Counted from the stretch's first letter, positions 1-6,072 are shown. The stretch is DNA of 8,655 bases from Agromyces sp. (GCA_031178025.1 JAPSJU010000074.1:1-8655), one strand, 5' to 3'. Translations and numbers: made by a program. Notes: a model not told the origin generated them from the letters alone.

Positions 1-454
1 CGAGCTTCGCAAGGACGTGGCGGTCGCCGGCACCTTCGGCGCTGAGGTTGGACTCCCAGCCGGCGAAGACGAGGTCGGGCTCGGCGGCGAGCGTCGCCTC
101 CTGCGACGGCACCCTGTCCGAGAGCACTTCGAGGCCGGACACGGCGTCGGCGAGTTCGTCGGGCACGGGGCCGTCGCTGAACGCGGTGCCGATGACGCGG
201 TCCTCGAGCCCGAGGGCGAGCATCAGCTCCAGGGTCGACGACTTGATGGTGACGACGCGCTCGGGAGCCGCGTCGAGGGTGACCTCGGTGCCGCAGTTGT
301 CGATGGTCAGGGGGTACCCGGCCGTCGCTGCGCCGGCGCCTTCGCCGGCGCCGGCTCCGGTGACCGGATCGGCCGAACTCCCGCTCGCGCACCCGGCGAG
401 GAGCAGGGCGATGACGGGAACGGCGGCGAGCGGCGTCGGACGGCGTGCGGGCAT
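1..454 (-). CDS. ABC transporter substrate-binding lipoprotein, putative F420-0 type (partial, C-terminus off the window)
   Basis: The start is ATG at 454, preceded on the minus strand by GGAGG four bases away. About 151 codons are visible before the window edge, roughly half of the usual 300 to 350 residues. The N-terminus is a lipoprotein signal: a short Arg-containing region, a hydrophobic run and the lipobox LLAGC with Cys22, so the mature protein should be lipid-anchored outside the membrane. A Gly/Ala-rich linker follows (about residues 32 to 46). Then comes the start of a class III (BtuF/FecB-like) binding-protein fold, with ERVVTIKSSTLELMLALGL followed by DRVIGTAFSDG. This fold normally binds siderophores, cobalamin or haem. 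The wording of these motifs and the upstream cofD suggest the actinobacterial family proposed to bind F420-0, the F420 precursor lacking its glutamate tail. That ligand is an inference from memory and context. A siderophore or cobalamin ligand is the alternative. Confidence 0.85.
   Translation of the reverse strand, partial: MPARRPTPLAAVPVIALLLAGCASGSSADPVTGAGAGEGAGAATAGYPLTIDNCGTEVTLDAAPERVVTIKSSTLELMLALGLEDRVIGTAFSDGPVPDELADAVSGLEVLSDRVPSQEATLAAEPDLVFAGWESNLSAEGAGDRHVLAKL
330..351 (-). repeat. All-GC hairpin inside the lipoprotein linker
   Basis: Two copies of the self-palindromic octamer CGCCGGCG (331-338 and 343-350) are separated by four bases. With one further flanking pair they form a perfect 9-bp all-GC stem with a CCTT loop. 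The repeat lies within codons encoding the Gly/Ala/Glu linker just after the lipobox. It may simply reflect low-complexity GC-rich coding sequence. Confidence 0.6.
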
Positions 455-566
455 GGATCCTCCGGGATGGCGTGCAGGTGCATGACTCCGACGAGGTCGG
501 GGACTCGCGGCCCAATCCCGGGCCACACGCATCGATCAGATCCGGATCGATGGGTCTTCGCTCATC
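455..566. other. Intergenic spacer between cofD and the binding-protein gene
   Basis: This 112-nt gap separates two minus-strand genes. It holds the ribosome-binding site of the binding protein (GGAGG, minus strand, 459-463), an 8-bp inverted repeat (530-552) and a weaker 5-bp stem (509-524, GGCCC with GGGCC). No clear -10 element is seen on the minus strand, so I cannot tell whether the binding protein has its own promoter or is read through from cofD. Confidence 0.5.
530..552. promoter_or_regulatory. Perfect 8-bp inverted repeat, candidate operator or RNA hairpin
   Basis: CATCGATC and GATCGATG are perfect inverted copies around a 7-nt centre. The centre also contributes to a 10-bp palindrome, GATCCGGATC (539-548). 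The repeat begins 15 nt past the cofD stop and 76 nt before the binding-protein start. No T-run follows on the minus strand, which argues against a classical intrinsic terminator. A regulator-binding site or a processing hairpin fits equally well. Confidence 0.4.
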
Positions 567-1631
567 CTACGTCGCACCGGGGACGTCGGGGCGGTCGAGC
601 GGCTCGGGACGGCCGGGTGCGGCTGACCGCCTCGCCCGGCCGGCGAGGTCGAGTGCCGCCCCGGCGAGGTCGGCGGAGGTGCCGAGGTCCCGCATCCAGA
701 GGGGCACGGATGCCGCGGCCAGACCGAGCGACGCGAGCGACGCGAGCGACGCCGCATCCGCCTCATCGACCAGCCAGCCATCGAGCAGCCCGCCCGACGA
801 CCGCGCACCGTAGTGCCGGCCGACCGCCTCGGCGGTCGTCTCGACGCCGATGACCGGCAGGCAGGCATCGGCCATGCCGCGCACGACCCGGCCGCCGATG
901 ATGGGCGAGACGCCGACGACGGGCGCGTGGGTCTCGGCCAGCGCCTCGCGGATGCCGGGGACCGAGAGGATGGTGCCGATCGAGACGACCGGATTCGACG
1001 GCGCGACGAGCACGACGTCGGACCCGACGATGGCCTCGACGACACCGGGTGCCGGCTGCGCCGCCCGGAGATTCCGCTGCCGGAAGGCGAGCGCGGGCAG
1101 GGCCGCACGGTAGCGGGTCCACCACTCCTGGAAGTGCATCGCCCGCGCGCCCTCGGGCACGTCGGGATCTGCCACGTCCACCCAGGTGTCGACCTCGGTG
1201 TCGGTCGCCGGCAGGAGACGCACGCCGAGCGGCCATCGCCGCTGCAGCCGCTCGGCGACCTCGGAGACGGTCGCTCCCTCGCGGAGCCACGCCGTGCGGG
1301 CGAGGTGCGTGCCGAGGTCGAGGTCGCCGAGCGTGAACCAGGGCCAGCCGACGCCCCACTCGCGCAGCTCGGCGGCGACGCGTTCGGTCTCGCCCGCGCG
1401 ACCCCAGCCGCGTTCGGCGTCGTTCACTCCCGCGAGCGAGTAGAGCAGCGAGTCGAAGTCGGGCATGAGTCGCACGCCGGCGAGCCAGATGTCGTCGCCG
1501 GTGTTCACGACCACCGTGACGGATGCCTCGCTGCCGCCCTCACCGTCGGGCCAGCGCCGCGCGCACTCCTCGCGAACGCCGCGCACGAAACGCGACCCCC
1601 CGACGCCGCCCGCGAGCACTGTGATCCGCAC
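567..1631 (-). CDS. cofD: 2-phospho-L-lactate transferase (CofD/FbiA), coenzyme F420 biosynthesis
   Basis: This 354-residue cytoplasmic enzyme transfers the phospholactyl group (in actinobacteria probably the phosphoenolpyruvyl group) from its guanylylated donor onto the deazaflavin Fo. The product is F420-0 or dehydro-F420-0. Family landmarks are the N-terminal GGVGGSR (residues 8-14), VVNTGDD (about 41-47) followed by PDFDSLLYSLAG, the MHFQEWW segment, APSNPVVSIGTIL (SNP at 212-214) and SPIIGG in the C-terminal half. The start is GTG at 1631. No Shine-Dalgarno precedes it, and a -10-like TAGCGT ends six bases upstream, so the transcript is probably leaderless. The length is somewhat above the usual 310 to 330 because of a C-terminal tail, which includes a Ser-Leu-Ala repeat. 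The next gene on the same strand is a putative F420-0 binding protein, which supports an F420 locus. The family call is secure. Confidence 0.95.
   Translation of the reverse strand: MRITVLAGGVGGSRFVRGVREECARRWPDGEGGSEASVTVVVNTGDDIWLAGVRLMPDFDSLLYSLAGVNDAERGWGRAGETERVAAELREWGVGWPWFTLGDLDLGTHLARTAWLREGATVSEVAERLQRRWPLGVRLLPATDTEVDTWVDVADPDVPEGARAMHFQEWWTRYRAALPALAFRQRNLRAAQPAPGVVEAIVGSDVVLVAPSNPVVSIGTILSVPGIREALAETHAPVVGVSPIIGGRVVRGMADACLPVIGVETTAEAVGRHYGARSSGGLLDGWLVDEADAASLASLASLGLAAASVPLWMRDLGTSADLAGAALDLAGRARRSAAPGRPEPLDRPDVPGAT
725..751 (-). repeat. Three perfect 9-bp tandem repeats in cofD
   Basis: The unit CGAGCGACG (plus strand) occurs three times head to tail at 725-733, 734-742 and 743-751. 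It stays in frame and encodes a Ser-Leu-Ala repeat in a C-terminal segment outside the conserved CofD core. Being a multiple of three, copy-number changes would add or remove whole residues. Confidence 0.8.
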
Positions 1632-1637
1632 CCTGTC

Positions 1638-1643
1638 ACGCTA
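1638..1643 (-). promoter_or_regulatory. Candidate -10 element for a leaderless cofD transcript
   Basis: On the minus strand TAGCGT is followed by six bases and then the GTG start of cofD. A transcript starting 6 to 7 nt after a -10 hexamer would begin at the start codon itself. No Shine-Dalgarno is present, which fits. A -35 match is not evident. Confidence 0.45.
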
Positions 1644-1677
1644 CCCGGCACGGCTTCCAGCCGCTCGGTCGGGGGAG

Positions 1678-1683
1678 TAGCCT
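1678..1683 (+). promoter_or_regulatory. Candidate -10 element for the SRPBCC gene
   Basis: TAGCCT lies 18 nt before the chosen ATG and would place the transcript start near 1690. That gives a leader of roughly a dozen bases containing GGAGAG. The -35 region (about 1654-1659) is a poor match. This promoter and the cofD promoter share a spacer of only 70 nt, on opposite strands. Confidence 0.3.
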
Positions 1684-1701
1684 GTGCGCGGAGAGATCCT
1701 C

Positions 1702-2124
1702 ATGAAACTCGAAGTGTCGACGACGATCGAACGCCCGGTGGCGACCGTATGGGATTTCTACGCGGTCCACCATGTCGAGAACCATCCCCGATGGAACCCC
1801 GACGTCGAGCTGGCCGACACCTCGGCGGAACCGATCGGCGTGGGAACCGTGATCCGACGTCGGAGCAGGCTGAGCGGCGCCCCGACCGAGGGAACCATGG
1901 AGATCACCGAGTTCGAGCCCCAGAAGGTCATGCGAGCGAGGACCCAGGACGGGCCGATCACGATCGACGGGTGGGCGTTCTTCTCGGCCCGAGGCGAGAA
2001 CTCGACGCAGCTCACGATGGGGGGCGAGTTCCCCGGGATGGACGACGAGATGAAGGAGAAGATCAGGCCGCTCATGGAGCGGAGCATCGTCAACATCAAG
2101 GCCCTGGTCGAGTCCGAGACCTGA
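1702..2124 (+). CDS. SRPBCC-fold (polyketide cyclase/START-like) protein of unknown ligand
   Basis: This is a 140-residue cytoplasmic protein. The start is ATG at 1702, with GGAGAG at 1690-1695 six bases upstream. An in-frame GTG at 1684 would overlap that site and is less likely. The fold is recognised by an N-terminal strand followed by a helix of the form RPVATVWDFYAV (residues 11-22), then HPRWNPDV (28-35). A run of beta strands follows, with a long C-terminal helix from about residue 112 to 138. This is the SRPBCC helix-grip pattern, which encloses a hydrophobic ligand cavity. Family members range from aromatase/cyclases to stress and toxin-type lipid binders, so no substrate can be assigned. 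It is transcribed divergently from cofD and convergently with the regulator gene. Nothing around it ties it to either operon. Confidence 0.88.
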   Translation: MKLEVSTTIERPVATVWDFYAVHHVENHPRWNPDVELADTSAEPIGVGTVIRRRSRLSGAPTEGTMEITEFEPQKVMRARTQDGPITIDGWAFFSARGENSTQLTMGGEFPGMDDEMKEKIRPLMERSIVNIKALVESET

Positions 2125-2163
2125 CCGCCCGGGAGCGCCGGCCGACGCCTTCGCAGGAGCCGC
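2125..2163. other. Short convergent spacer without a clear terminator
   Basis: Only 39 nt separate the stops of the convergent SRPBCC and MocR genes. The sequence is GC-rich, with no T-run and no strong stem. A GAGCG/CGCTC pair (2133-2137 and 2161-2165) is too short and too far apart to call a terminator. Confidence 0.4.
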
Positions 2164-3606
2164 TCAGTAGCCCCCTGCCGCGAGATGCTTCGCCGCCGTC
2201 GCCAGCGCATCCGCGACCTCGTCGGTGTCGTCGCGGAGTGCGCTCACCGTGATGCGCACGAACTCGGCGGGCATCCGGCCTCGCATGCCGCGCGCGGCAT
2301 CCGTCCCCCCGGCTGCCAGGAACGGAGTTCCGGCGGCGACGCGGATGCCTGCCGCGGCGAGCTGCACGAGTGCCGATCGTTCGCTCAGCACCGGCATCCA
2401 CAGGTTGATGCCGTCGGCCGGCGCCACCGCGACGCCGCGCGAGCGCAGGGCGTCGCCGAGCGCCCGCTGTCGCGTGTAGTACTGCCGGCGGGCCTCGGCG
2501 ACCGCGTCGATCGAGCCGCCGTCGGTGAGCAGGTCGAGCAGGATGGTCTGGAGCATCCGCGATGTCCATCCCGGTCCGAGCATGCGACGTGAGGCGATGT
2601 GGTCGACGAGCTCGCGTGGCCCGCCGAGGGCCGCGATCCGCAGGTCGGGTCCGTGCGATTTCGAGAAGCTCCGCACGTGCACCACGCGCCCCGGCAGTGC
2701 CCCGCCGAGCGTCACGTCGCCCGCCGTGGAGATGAGCCCGGAGTGATCGTCCTCGATGACCACGAGTTCGTCCACGTCGGAGGCGGAGCGGATGACCCGA
2801 GCCAGCGCCTCTGCCCGCTCGAGCGTCATCGAGGCGCCGGTGGGGTTCTGCGCACGCGGCTGCAGCAGCACGGCCACCGGGCGCCGCACGAGCGCGCGGG
2901 CGAGCGAATCGGGCAGCACCCCGTGCTCGTCGAGCCGAACCGGCACGGCTTCCGCGCCGAGGACGTCGAGCAGGTCGAGGAAGGGCGGGAACCCCGGGCT
3001 CTCGACGACGACCCGGTCGCCGAAGCGCACGAGTTGCTCGAGCGTGCGCGAGATGGCGTCGAGGGCGCCGTCGACGACCATGATCGACTCCGCTCCCGAT
3101 GGCCACGAGTCGACGAGCACGGAGGCGAGGCCCGGAATCACGGGCTCCGCCTGGTAGCTGCCCGTCTCGGCGCGGGATGAGACCCGCGAGAGCGCAGGAC
3201 CGAGGGCCGGCAGCAGCAGCGGGTCGGGCGTGCCGCGTGAGAGGTCGAGCCGCACGGGGTCGTCGGGTGCCGCCATGCCCCGCATCCGTGGAGCGAGCCA
3301 GCGCGGAGAGCGGGGTCGCACGAAGCTGCCCGCGCGACCGCGCGATTCGATGAGACCGGCGCCCGCGAGCGCCTGCCAGGCCTGGCTGACGGTTGCGGGA
3401 CTCACGCCGAGCGCGGTCGCGAGCTCGCGCACGGTGGGCAGCCGTTGGCCTCCGGCGAGGTCGCCCGCGTTGATCATCCGCCCGATCACCCCGGCGATGC
3501 CGCGCGGCGTCGTGTCGGTGAACTGCGCGAGCGCGGTCAGCGTGCGGACGTCCACGCGTCCGTCGGTCGTCCGAGCAGTGGGCACACGAATACCTGACAC
3601 GACCAT
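2164..3606 (-). CDS. MocR-type transcriptional regulator (GntR winged helix fused to an aminotransferase-like domain)
   Basis: This is a 480-residue DNA-binding regulator. A GntR winged helix occupies about residues 35-96 (RLPTVRELATALGVSPATVS, then GLIESRGRAGSFV). A class I aminotransferase-like domain follows from about 125 to the end, with QNPTG, EDDHSG (E285 to G290) and the PLP-lysine motif SFSKSHGPDLR with K316. Intact PLP residues suggest it binds PLP and senses an amino compound, as GabR, TauR and PdxR do. The ATG at 3606 follows AGGAGG by only two bases. An in-frame GTG at 3600 has an ideal 8-base spacing and could be the true start, while a TTG at 3624 has no ribosome site. The gene is divergent from the pyrimidine-catabolism operon and is its likely regulator. 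The motif EDDHSG replaces the common EDDYDSE, so it may belong to a distinct MocR subgroup. The effector is unknown; beta-alanine is my guess. Confidence 0.93.
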   Translation of the reverse strand: MVVSGIRVPTARTTDGRVDVRTLTALAQFTDTTPRGIAGVIGRMINAGDLAGGQRLPTVRELATALGVSPATVSQAWQALAGAGLIESRGRAGSFVRPRSPRWLAPRMRGMAAPDDPVRLDLSRGTPDPLLLPALGPALSRVSSRAETGSYQAEPVIPGLASVLVDSWPSGAESIMVVDGALDAISRTLEQLVRFGDRVVVESPGFPPFLDLLDVLGAEAVPVRLDEHGVLPDSLARALVRRPVAVLLQPRAQNPTGASMTLERAEALARVIRSASDVDELVVIEDDHSGLISTAGDVTLGGALPGRVVHVRSFSKSHGPDLRIAALGGPRELVDHIASRRMLGPGWTSRMLQTILLDLLTDGGSIDAVAEARRQYYTRQRALGDALRSRGVAVAPADGINLWMPVLSERSALVQLAAAGIRVAAGTPFLAAGGTDAARGMRGRMPAEFVRITVSALRDDTDEVADALATAAKHLAAGGY

Positions 3607-3734
3607 TGCCTCCTCACGAAGCAAGGGACAGGATAAGTAACCACAACGTCACAGTGCGAAACACAAGAGAAATGTTCACGCCGAAGAATAACAGAACGGC
3701 GACGGCAACGACGCCGAACACCTCAGGAGGCAAC
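3607..3734. promoter_or_regulatory. AT-rich divergent control region between the MocR gene and the catabolic operon
   Basis: This 128-nt spacer has about 53 percent GC, falling to about 43 percent in 3631-3690, against about 70 percent for the window. It holds both ribosome sites: AGGAGG on the minus strand (3609-3614) and AGGAGG on the plus strand (3725-3730). A candidate -10 for the regulator lies at 3630-3635. No convincing plus-strand -10 was found. The pentamer CACAA occurs at 3642-3646 and 3662-3666, exactly 20 bp or two helical turns apart, with a near copy CACAG at 3650. A MocR protein would be expected to bind paired direct repeats here, but these short repeats alone are weak evidence. 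Confidence 0.55.
3630..3635 (-). promoter_or_regulatory. Candidate -10 element of the MocR gene
   Basis: TATCCT on the minus strand lies 23 nt before the ATG at 3606. A start near 3623 would give a short leader that includes AGGAGG. No good -35 is seen at 17-18 bp spacing, so an activator or weak promoter is possible. Confidence 0.35.
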
Positions 3735-4583
3735 ATGACGATCGTCAGGGCGGCCATCACGCAGACGACGTGGACGGGCGACAAGGCATCGATGCTCGAC
3801 AAGCACGAGCAGTTCGCGCGGCAGGCCAAGGAGCAGGGCGCCGAGGTGATCTGCTTCCAGGAGCTGTTCTACGGGCCCTATTTCGGCATCACGGAGGACG
3901 TGAAGTACTACGACTACGCGGAGCCGGCGGACGGACCCATCGTGCAGCGCTTCGCCGCGCTCGCGAAGGAGCTCGGCATGGTGATGATCCTGCCGATCTA
4001 CGAAGAGGAGCAGCCCGGGGTGTACTACAACACCGCGGTCGTCGTCGACGCCGACGGCACGATCCTCGGCTCGTACCGCAAGCACCACATCCCGAATCTC
4101 GAGAAGTTCTGGGAGAAGTTCTACTTCCGGCCGGGCAACCTCGGCTACCCCGTCTTCCAGACCGCCGTCGGCCCGGTCGGCGTCTACATCTGCTACGACC
4201 GCCACTTCCCCGAGGGCTGGCGCGAACTCGGGCTGAACGGGGCGCAGATCGTCTTCAACCCGAACGCGACGAAGCCCGGCCTCTCCAACCGGCTCTGGGA
4301 GATCGAGCAGCCGGCGGCAGCCGCGGCGAACGGCTACTTCATCGCCGCCGCCAACCGCGTCGGCCTCGAGGACAACGAGTACGGCGAGCTCGCCGTGAAC
4401 TTCTACGGCAAGAGCCAGTTCGTGGACCCGCAGGGGAACATCGTCGGCGGCTACGGCTCCGAGAGCGAGGAGGAGGTCGTCGTCCGCGACCTCGACCTCG
4501 ACATGATCCGCACGGTCCGGAATGCGTGGCAGTTCTACCGGGATCGCCGGCCCGACTCGTACACCTCCATCCCGAAGCCGTAG
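3735..4583 (+). CDS. Nitrilase-superfamily beta-ureidopropionase (N-carbamoyl-beta-alanine amidohydrolase)
   Basis: This is a 282-residue cytoplasmic amidohydrolase. Its likely reaction is N-carbamoyl-beta-alanine to beta-alanine plus CO2 and ammonia, step 3 of reductive pyrimidine breakdown. The nitrilase catalytic triad is visible: E43 in CFQELFYGPYF, K116 in YRKHHIP and C153 in ICYDRHFPEGW. The segment KFYFRPGNLGYPVFQT and the C-terminal NEYGELAVNFYGKSQFV resemble beta-ureidopropionase and N-carbamoylputrescine amidase. The frame is open back to 3606, but ATG 3735 has AGGAGG (3725-3730) four bases upstream and begins the conserved domain, so it is the start. The dihydropyrimidinase gene follows after 26 nt, which favours a carbamoyl-beta-amino-acid substrate. 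N-carbamoylputrescine or another N-carbamoyl amino acid remains possible. Many bacteria use an unrelated M20-type enzyme for this step, so this is the eukaryote-like solution. Confidence 0.93.
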   Translation: MTIVRAAITQTTWTGDKASMLDKHEQFARQAKEQGAEVICFQELFYGPYFGITEDVKYYDYAEPADGPIVQRFAALAKELGMVMILPIYEEEQPGVYYNTAVVVDADGTILGSYRKHHIPNLEKFWEKFYFRPGNLGYPVFQTAVGPVGVYICYDRHFPEGWRELGLNGAQIVFNPNATKPGLSNRLWEIEQPAAAAANGYFIAAANRVGLEDNEYGELAVNFYGKSQFVDPQGNIVGGYGSESEEEVVVRDLDLDMIRTVRNAWQFYRDRRPDSYTSIPKP

Positions 4584-4609
4584 TCGACGAGGCAGCGAAG
4601 GAGCGAACC

Positions 4610-6046
4610 ATGGCGACCACCCTCATCACCGGCGGCACCGTCGTGACCGCGACGGGACGCGCCGCCGCCGACGTCCTCGTCGACGGCGAGACCATCCGGG
4701 CCGTGCTCGAACCGGGCAGCACCCTGCTCGGCACGGATGTCGCAGCATCCGTCGACCGCGTGATCGACGCCACCGGAAAGTACGTCATCCCCGGCGGCAT
4801 CGACGCCCACACCCACATGCAGTTGCCCTTCGGCGGCACCGAGGCGTCCGACACCTTCGAGTCGGGCACCCGGGCGGCCGCGCACGGGGGCACGACCTCC
4901 ATCATCGACTTCGCGGTGCAGACCTACGGCCAGCGCATCGAAGACGGCCTGGCGGCCTGGCATGAGAAGGCGGCGGGGAACTGCGCGATCGATTACGCGT
5001 TCCACCAGATCGTCGGCGACGTCAACGCCGCGTCGCTCGAGGCGATGCGGCGACTTCCCGACGAGGGCATCTCGAGCTTCAAGCTCTTCATGGCGTATCC
5101 GGGCGTCTTCTACTCGGATGACGCGCAGATCCTCAGGGCGATGCAGGTGTCCCGCGAGACCGGCATGCTCACGATGATGCACGCCGAGAACGGTCCGGCG
5201 ATCGACGTGCTCGCCCAGCAGCTCATCGAGCAGGGCAGGACCGACCCGTACTACCACGGCATCGCACGCGCCTGGGAGATGGAGGAGGAGGCGACGCACC
5301 GCGCGATCATGCTCGCCAAGGTCACCGGGGCGCCGCTCTACGTCGTGCACGTCTCGGCGAAGCAGGCGGTCGAGCAGCTCGCCTGGGCCCGCGACAAGGG
5401 CCAGAACGTCTACGGCGAGACCTGCCCCCAGTACCTCTATCTCTCGCTCGAGGAGCAGCTCGGCGCCACGAGCGAGGAGTGGGGCGCCTTCGAGGGCGCG
5501 AAGTGGGTGTGCTCGACGCCGCTGCGCAGCCGTGAGGAGGGGCACCAGCGGTCCATGTGGCAGGCCCTTCGCACGAACGACCTGCAGATGGTCTCGACCG
5601 ACCACTGCCCGTTCTGCATCAAGGACCAGAAGGAGCTGGGCCTCGGCGACTTCCGGAAGATCCCGAACGGGATCGGCTCGATCGAGCACCGCATGGACCT
5701 GATGTACCAGGGCGTGGTCACCGGTGAGATCACGCTCGAGCGCTGGGTCGAGCTCACGAGCACCACGCCCGCCCGGATGTTCGGGCTCTACGGCCGGAAG
5801 GGCGTGATCCAGCCCGGCGCCGACGCCGACATCGTCGTCTACGACCCGAGCGGTCACACCTCGATCGGCCTCGGGAAGACGCACCACATGAACATGGACT
5901 ACTCGGCGTGGGAGGGATACGAGATCGACGGCCACGTCGACACCGTCCTCAGCCGGGGCAAGGTCATCGTCGACGGCGACGAGTACCTCGGCGCCAAGGG
6001 CGACGGCCGATTCCTCAAGCGCGGCCTCTCGCAGTACCTCGTCTGA
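4610..6046 (+). CDS. hydA: Dihydropyrimidinase / hydantoinase
   Basis: This is a 478-residue zinc amidohydrolase of the cyclic-imidase group, usually a tetramer. It opens dihydrouracil or dihydrothymine (or 5-substituted hydantoins) to the N-carbamoyl amino acid. All metal ligands can be seen: H67 and H69 in DAHTHMQ, K158 in SSFKLFMAY (the carbamylated lysine bridging the two zincs), H191 in MMHAENG, H247 in VVHVSAK and D331 in STDHCPF. Y163 in the same FMAY segment, S302 in CSTPLR and N353 in IPNGIG match substrate-binding positions of the family. Length is normal. The ATG at 4610 has AAGGAG six bases upstream. The gene sits 26 nt after the beta-ureidopropionase gene, whose substrate it makes, and 26 nt before the LLM oxidoreductase. 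The hydantoin reaction cannot be excluded. The adjacent nitrilase-type enzyme makes the pyrimidine role more likely. Confidence 0.96.
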   Translation: MATTLITGGTVVTATGRAAADVLVDGETIRAVLEPGSTLLGTDVAASVDRVIDATGKYVIPGGIDAHTHMQLPFGGTEASDTFESGTRAAAHGGTTSIIDFAVQTYGQRIEDGLAAWHEKAAGNCAIDYAFHQIVGDVNAASLEAMRRLPDEGISSFKLFMAYPGVFYSDDAQILRAMQVSRETGMLTMMHAENGPAIDVLAQQLIEQGRTDPYYHGIARAWEMEEEATHRAIMLAKVTGAPLYVVHVSAKQAVEQLAWARDKGQNVYGETCPQYLYLSLEEQLGATSEEWGAFEGAKWVCSTPLRSREEGHQRSMWQALRTNDLQMVSTDHCPFCIKDQKELGLGDFRKIPNGIGSIEHRMDLMYQGVVTGEITLERWVELTSTTPARMFGLYGRKGVIQPGADADIVVYDPSGHTSIGLGKTHHMNMDYSAWEGYEIDGHVDTVLSRGKVIVDGDEYLGAKGDGRFLKRGLSQYLV

Positions 6047-6072
6047 GCACGTCCGAACCGAGCGGAGCACAC

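Noticed and set aside
509..524. Short GGCCC/GGGCC stem in the cofD to binding-protein spacer
   Set aside because: Five pairs only, expected by chance at this GC content. Mentioned in the spacer entry but not called as a site.
2125..2163. Possible bidirectional terminator between convergent genes
   Set aside because: No strong stem and no T-run on either strand.
813..2252. Long plus-strand open frame across cofD and the SRPBCC gene
   Set aside because: It runs antisense to cofD and out of frame through the SRPBCC gene. Composition is Arg/Gly/Asp-rich, without domain or ribosome site.
3697..3716. CGGCG/CGCCG stem upstream of the nitrilase start
   Set aside because: Only five pairs with a 10-nt loop, common by chance in GC-rich DNA. 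Not called as a riboswitch or attenuator.
3606..3734. N-terminal extension of the nitrilase protein
   Set aside because: The extension has no conserved sequence and overlaps the AT-rich promoter region. ATG 3735 has a strong AGGAGG.
3770..4609. In-frame extension of dihydropyrimidinase back into the nitrilase gene
   Set aside because: Arg-rich out-of-frame translation. The real start at 4610 has a ribosome site and begins the conserved domain.
4535..6070. Long open frame on the minus strand opposite dihydropyrimidinase
   Set aside because: It is an antisense shadow caused by high GC at third codon positions. Its protein is low-complexity (Val/Asp/Arg-rich) with no recognisable domain, while the plus strand carries a full catalytic enzyme.
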